Assembly: GCA_900554725.1 (NCBI GenBank)
Contig: USII01000053.1
Coordinates: 1 to 6,936, forward strand
Reading direction: 5' to 3'
DNA length: 6,936 nucleotides
From: an uncultured Eubacteriales bacterium
Lineage (GTDB): Bacteria > Bacillota > Clostridia > Christensenellales > Christensenellaceae
The notes beneath the pieces are model-generated. The model searched no databases, was not told the origin of the DNA, and was given only the letters and a program-made list of their open reading frames with translations. The position numbers and the translations under genes are program-made. Positions 6,580-6,936 of the stretch are shown here, in pieces; within the stretch, counting starts at the first letter, position 1; the number at the start of each line of letters is the position of its first letter.

Positions 6580-6780
6580 CTATTTCAGGCCGTATTTCTT
6601 CTTGAAACGATCTACGCGCCCACCAGTATCCACCAGCTTCTGCTTGCCCGTAAAGAACGGGTGGCACTTGGAACATATTTCGACTTTGATGTCCTTCTTG
6701 GTAGACCGGGTCTTAATCACGTTGCCGCAGGCGCAGGTGATGGTGGTCTCCTGGTAGTCGGGATGTATATTCTGCTTCAT
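6580..6780 (-). CDS. rpmE: 50S ribosomal protein L31, zinc-binding (C+) form
   Basis: L31 is a small protein of the large ribosomal subunit that contributes to the bridge with the small subunit. The product has 66 residues, typical for Firmicutes. It begins MKQNIHPDY and carries TCACGN with C16 and C18, then ICSKCHPF with C36 and C39. These four cysteines mark the zinc-binding C+ paralogue, not the zinc-independent form made under zinc limitation. TGKQK and [14 protein letters not shown] complete the signature. A GTG at 6792 would add four residues, but AGAGGTG overlaps that GTG and sits about 9 nt before the ATG at 6780, so the ATG is chosen. A strong promoter lies upstream and a terminator directly follows, so it is probably monocistronic. 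Thr codons are ACC in the first half (5 of 5) and ACG/ACT in the second. Confidence 0.97.
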   Translation of the reverse strand: MKQNIHPDYQETTITCACGNVIKTRSTKKDIKVEICSKCHPFFTGKQKLVDTGGRVDRFKKKYGLK

Positions 6781-6788
6781 CTTCGGTT

Positions 6789-6795
6789 TCACCTC
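6789..6795 (-). promoter_or_regulatory. Ribosome binding site deciding the rpmE start
   Basis: The minus-strand stretch AGAGGTG ends about 9 nt before the ATG at 6780. It contains the alternative GTG start at 6792, so it argues against that longer start. Confidence 0.7.
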
Positions 6796-6829
6796 TTTAC
6801 GGTTGGATACTTCAAATCAATCGCAAGAT

Positions 6830-6858
6830 ATTGTAGCACAACCCGCCGGAAAATGCAA
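6830..6858 (-). promoter_or_regulatory. Strong sigma-A promoter of rpmE
   Basis: On the minus strand TTGCAT (6853-6858) and TACAAT (6830-6835) are separated by exactly 17 nt, and the -10 is preceded by TGC, an extended -10 form. The start would be near 6823, giving a leader of about 43 nt to the rpmE ATG. No riboswitch-sized leader or extra hairpin is visible in that leader. Confidence 0.8.
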
Positions 6859-6878
6859 GGGTTTCTTTTTAAAAGTTT

Positions 6879-6936
6879 TCACCCCTGGCGGCTGAGGTAG
6901 CTGATGTACTCCTCCAAACACATGGAAAGCTGCTGC
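6879..6936 (-). CDS. C-terminal end of an unidentified protein (partial)
   Basis: A reading frame enters from the right edge and ends in TGA at 6879-6881. The visible tail is QQLSMCLEEYISYLSRQG. Its codons (CAG, GAG, TAC, ATC, AGC, CTC, CGC) look like real coding sequence of the same style as the first half of rpmE. The family cannot be told from 18 residues. No convincing terminator separates it from the rpmE promoter about 20 nt downstream. It could be a chance open stretch. Confidence 0.4.
   Translation of the reverse strand, partial: QQLSMCLEEYISYLSRQG

Noticed and set aside
6452..6676. Minus-strand 74-codon frame across the rpmE terminator
   Set aside because: It begins out of frame inside rpmE, runs through the terminator hairpin, and has no ribosome binding site or family likeness.
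1..6936. Search by eye for CRISPR arrays, tRNA or rRNA genes, insertion sequences and integrase sites
   Set aside because: No regularly spaced repeats, cloverleaf-type sequence, transposase motifs or flanking direct repeats were seen; the window is nearly filled by housekeeping genes.

Overview
The window looks like a core chromosomal locus of a moderately GC-rich Firmicute, most likely a Clostridia-class anaerobe of Oscillospirales type. This rests on the gene order, the YwlE-type phosphatase, the YqhQ/DUF1385 protein and the YmfF-like M16 protein. No database was searched, so the taxonomy is an inference. Every gene I can support lies on the minus strand, so transcription runs from high to low coordinates.

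Layout in transcription order. (1) 6879-6936: the last 18 codons of an unidentified upstream gene. (2) 6580-6780: rpmE (ribosomal protein L31, zinc-binding form), with a strong sigma-A promoter (6830-6858) and its own intrinsic terminator (6544-6574). (3) 6427 down to 793: a tight seven-gene run, yqhQ (DUF1385 membrane protein), prmC, prfA, tsaC/sua5, ywlE, rpiB and upp. Neighbours overlap by 1-4 nt or lie 1-22 nt apart, and a GC-rich intrinsic terminator (747-775) follows upp. (4) 597 down to the left edge: the N-terminal 199 residues of an M16-like protein of YmfF type without the zinc motif, with its own likely promoter (687-715).

Functionally the run is mostly about translation. PrfA (RF1) terminates at UAA/UAG, and PrmC methylates the GGQ glutamine of RF1. 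TsaC/Sua5 makes the threonylcarbamoyl-AMP used for tRNA t6A37. L31 is a ribosomal subunit. YwlE probably removes phosphate from protein phospho-arginine. RpiB (pentose phosphate pathway) and Upp (uracil salvage) connect through ribose-5-phosphate and PRPP. The order prfA/prmC - ywlC - ywlE - rpiB - upp is a known Firmicute arrangement. Here the ywlD, ywlG and glyA genes found in the Bacillus subtilis version are absent.

The most unusual signal is compositional. Synonymous codon preference changes inside upp, at about codons 60-90, and perhaps again inside rpmE. The operon between them uses GAT, GCG/GCA and ACG, while both flanks favour GAC, GCC and ACC. That pattern suggests homologous replacement of a roughly 5.4 kb segment, or an assembly chimera. 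I found no CRISPR array, tRNA, rRNA, insertion sequence or clearly novel defence-type system.
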